Assembly (NCBI GenBank): GCA_021299675.1
Contig: JAJTIF010000418.1
Span: forward strand, 1-5,917
Source of the DNA: Pseudomonadota bacterium
GTDB taxonomy: Bacteria > Bdellovibrionota > Bacteriovoracia > Bacteriovoracales > Bacteriovoracaceae
Direction of reading: 5' to 3'
Length of the DNA stretch: 5,917 nt
Under the pieces are notes generated by a model. The model had not been told where the DNA came from and made no database searches. It saw only the letters and a program-made list of their open reading frames with translations. The position numbers and the translations under genes were made by a program. Of this stretch, positions 4,976 through 5,917 are shown one piece after another; positions within the stretch are counted from its first letter, which is position 1, and every line of letters starts with the position of its first letter.

Positions 4976-5917
4976 TTGAGTCATAAGCCATTTCTAGCAG
5001 GCCATTGGTTGGCCCGTGATATTGAATCGCTTCAAAAGCCCCACAAAGAGGATCTGTCGCCTATTCCGTCAACTGCGCCGGTGAAAAATAAATTTCCCAG
5101 CTTTAATAACAAGTATAGAAAAAAAGTCATCCCTCAGGCTTCCGCTCAGATTCCCTTAGGTTTCCAAGCGGCCCAGTGTTTTACGCCTGGCTGGCGCGGG
5201 GATTCACTGACTTCTAAGGCTTCAAGTAAGTTCACTCTTCTCTTGGATACTCTCCAGGAGGACGTCGCAAAAACGCTGACCGTGCAGGAGTTTAATCGCT
5301 CCCTCTCGCTTGGGATCTACAATGAGTTTCTCTCGTACGCCAAGGAAGAGGGTGCTCTCGAGTGCGAGCTCGATGATTTGGCCCGCTTTTGGAAGGCGCT
5401 TAAGTCAGACTCCACCGAGGAGAGACCAGAGATCCTGAATGCGTTTATTCGACTCTACTGCTATCGGGTAGCGGTGATCACGCTCTTTAAGTTGCGCTTT
5501 ATCAGCATGCTCTCACTCAAGGCTAATATTCCCTTGAGCAATCGCTGCTCTCAAAATCCCAACCACTGGCTCGCCCAGATTTTCAAAACAGGCACGCGCC
5601 ACGAACTCAAAGCGCGCGTAACGGAAGCCAATATCTTTTCTTGGTACCGTCCAAAAAATGACCTGACACCAGTGATTGAAGATTGGATGAAAAACTCAGT
5701 TGAAGTCACGATTGCTGAGCTCATCAAGCTGACCTCTCCACGGGTGCAAGGAGAGAAGGCCAATTCCGTTTACTCACACTCTCTTTCTCACTTAAACTTC
5801 GGTCTCTTCCTCAATAGCCTTTTGATTAACTTTCCGCTCTGGATGGAAGCCATCGAGCCCCTTCCTTACTGCAAGTTTCAAACGCCTGAGGAATTAGAAA
5901 TCATCAGCTGCAAGTAC
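4976..5917 (+). CDS. Protein of unknown family, TTG start, 3' end outside window
   Basis: I read this frame by hand: it is open from TTG at 4976 to the right edge, 314 codons without a stop. The start is supported by AGAGGA 7 nt upstream and by an in-frame TAA at 4961. The first in-frame ATG is not until residue 178 (5507), so a non-ATG start is required. Residues about 20-55 are rich in Pro, Lys and Ser and look disordered. From about 85 onward the protein is compact, helix-rich and soluble, with Trp- and Phe-containing segments such as LARFWKAL (135-142), ANIFSWYRP (218-226) and LNFGLFLNSLLINFPLWME (273-291). The last is amphipathic to hydrophobic and could be a buried helix. No signal peptide is visible. 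It is transcribed away from the rsmD operon. No catalytic motif is recognised in the visible part; any such motif could lie beyond the window. Confidence 0.8.
   Translation, partial: MSHKPFLAGHWLARDIESLQKPHKEDLSPIPSTAPVKNKFPSFNNKYRKKVIPQASAQIPLGFQAAQCFTPGWRGDSLTSKASSKFTLLLDTLQEDVAKTLTVQEFNRSLSLGIYNEFLSYAKEEGALECELDDLARFWKALKSDSTEERPEILNAFIRLYCYRVAVITLFKLRFISMLSLKANIPLSNRCSQNPNHWLAQIFKTGTRHELKARVTEANIFSWYRPKNDLTPVIEDWMKNSVEVTIAELIKLTSPRVQGEKANSVYSHSLSHLNFGLFLNSLLINFPLWMEAIEPLPYCKFQTPEELEIISCKY

Noticed and set aside
5626..5730. Resemblance of the ANIFSWYRP segment to pre-catalytic regions of large DNA methyltransferases (restriction or defence systems)
   Set aside because: The similarity is vague and rests on a few aromatic residues; no SAM-binding or NPPY-type motif is present in the visible 314 codons.
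5551..5763. Minus-strand open frame of 70 codons opposite the rightward unknown gene
   Set aside because: It is fully covered by the longer, ribosome-site-supported plus-strand frame and has no family resemblance.

Overview
The window reads as chromosomal DNA from a diderm (Gram-negative) bacterium. It encodes a lipobox lipoprotein and a signal-peptide-bearing, outer-membrane-barrel-like protein, alongside standard bacterial housekeeping genes. The overall style (lipoprotein/barrel pair, divergent unknown proteins, RsmD and CoaD with small departures from the proteobacterial norm) would fit a Bdellovibrionota- or deltaproteobacteria-like genome, but this is an impression and not a placement. 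No mobile elements, CRISPR arrays, tRNAs or rRNAs were seen.

Layout. Most of the window is a leftward (minus-strand) run of tightly packed genes. Reading in transcription order from position 4756 down to 1, these are: a small acidic protein of unknown function (155 aa, start revised to the ATG at 4756); rsmD (16S rRNA m2G966 methyltransferase, GTG start); coaD (phosphopantetheine adenylyltransferase); and a class I PLP-dependent aminotransferase of the aspartate aminotransferase type. The gaps are 3, 31 and 2 nt, so these four look like one operon. After the aminotransferase stop comes a 67-nt gap with a GC-rich hairpin and a TATAAT-like -10 box. This gap probably separates the housekeeping operon from a second leftward unit: a TPR-like lipoprotein followed, with a 4-nt stop/start overlap, by a secreted protein with a barrel-type N-terminal motif. 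That last gene runs off the left edge (GTG start at 916, 305 codons visible).

To the right, a 219-nt divergent intergenic region (4757-4975) separates the leftward operon from one rightward gene. It starts at a TTG at 4976 with a strong Shine-Dalgarno and stays open through the right edge (314 codons visible). I do not recognise its family.

How the genes work together. CoaD makes dephospho-CoA, RsmD modifies the small ribosomal subunit, and the aminotransferase is probably in central amino-acid metabolism; they look like a co-transcribed growth-related group, not a pathway. The lipoprotein and the barrel-like protein look like a translationally coupled envelope pair. The parts most worth a second look are the unknown divergent gene, the acidic protein with a 12-residue tandem repeat, and the envelope pair. 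I found no convincing evidence for a new defence or mobile system.
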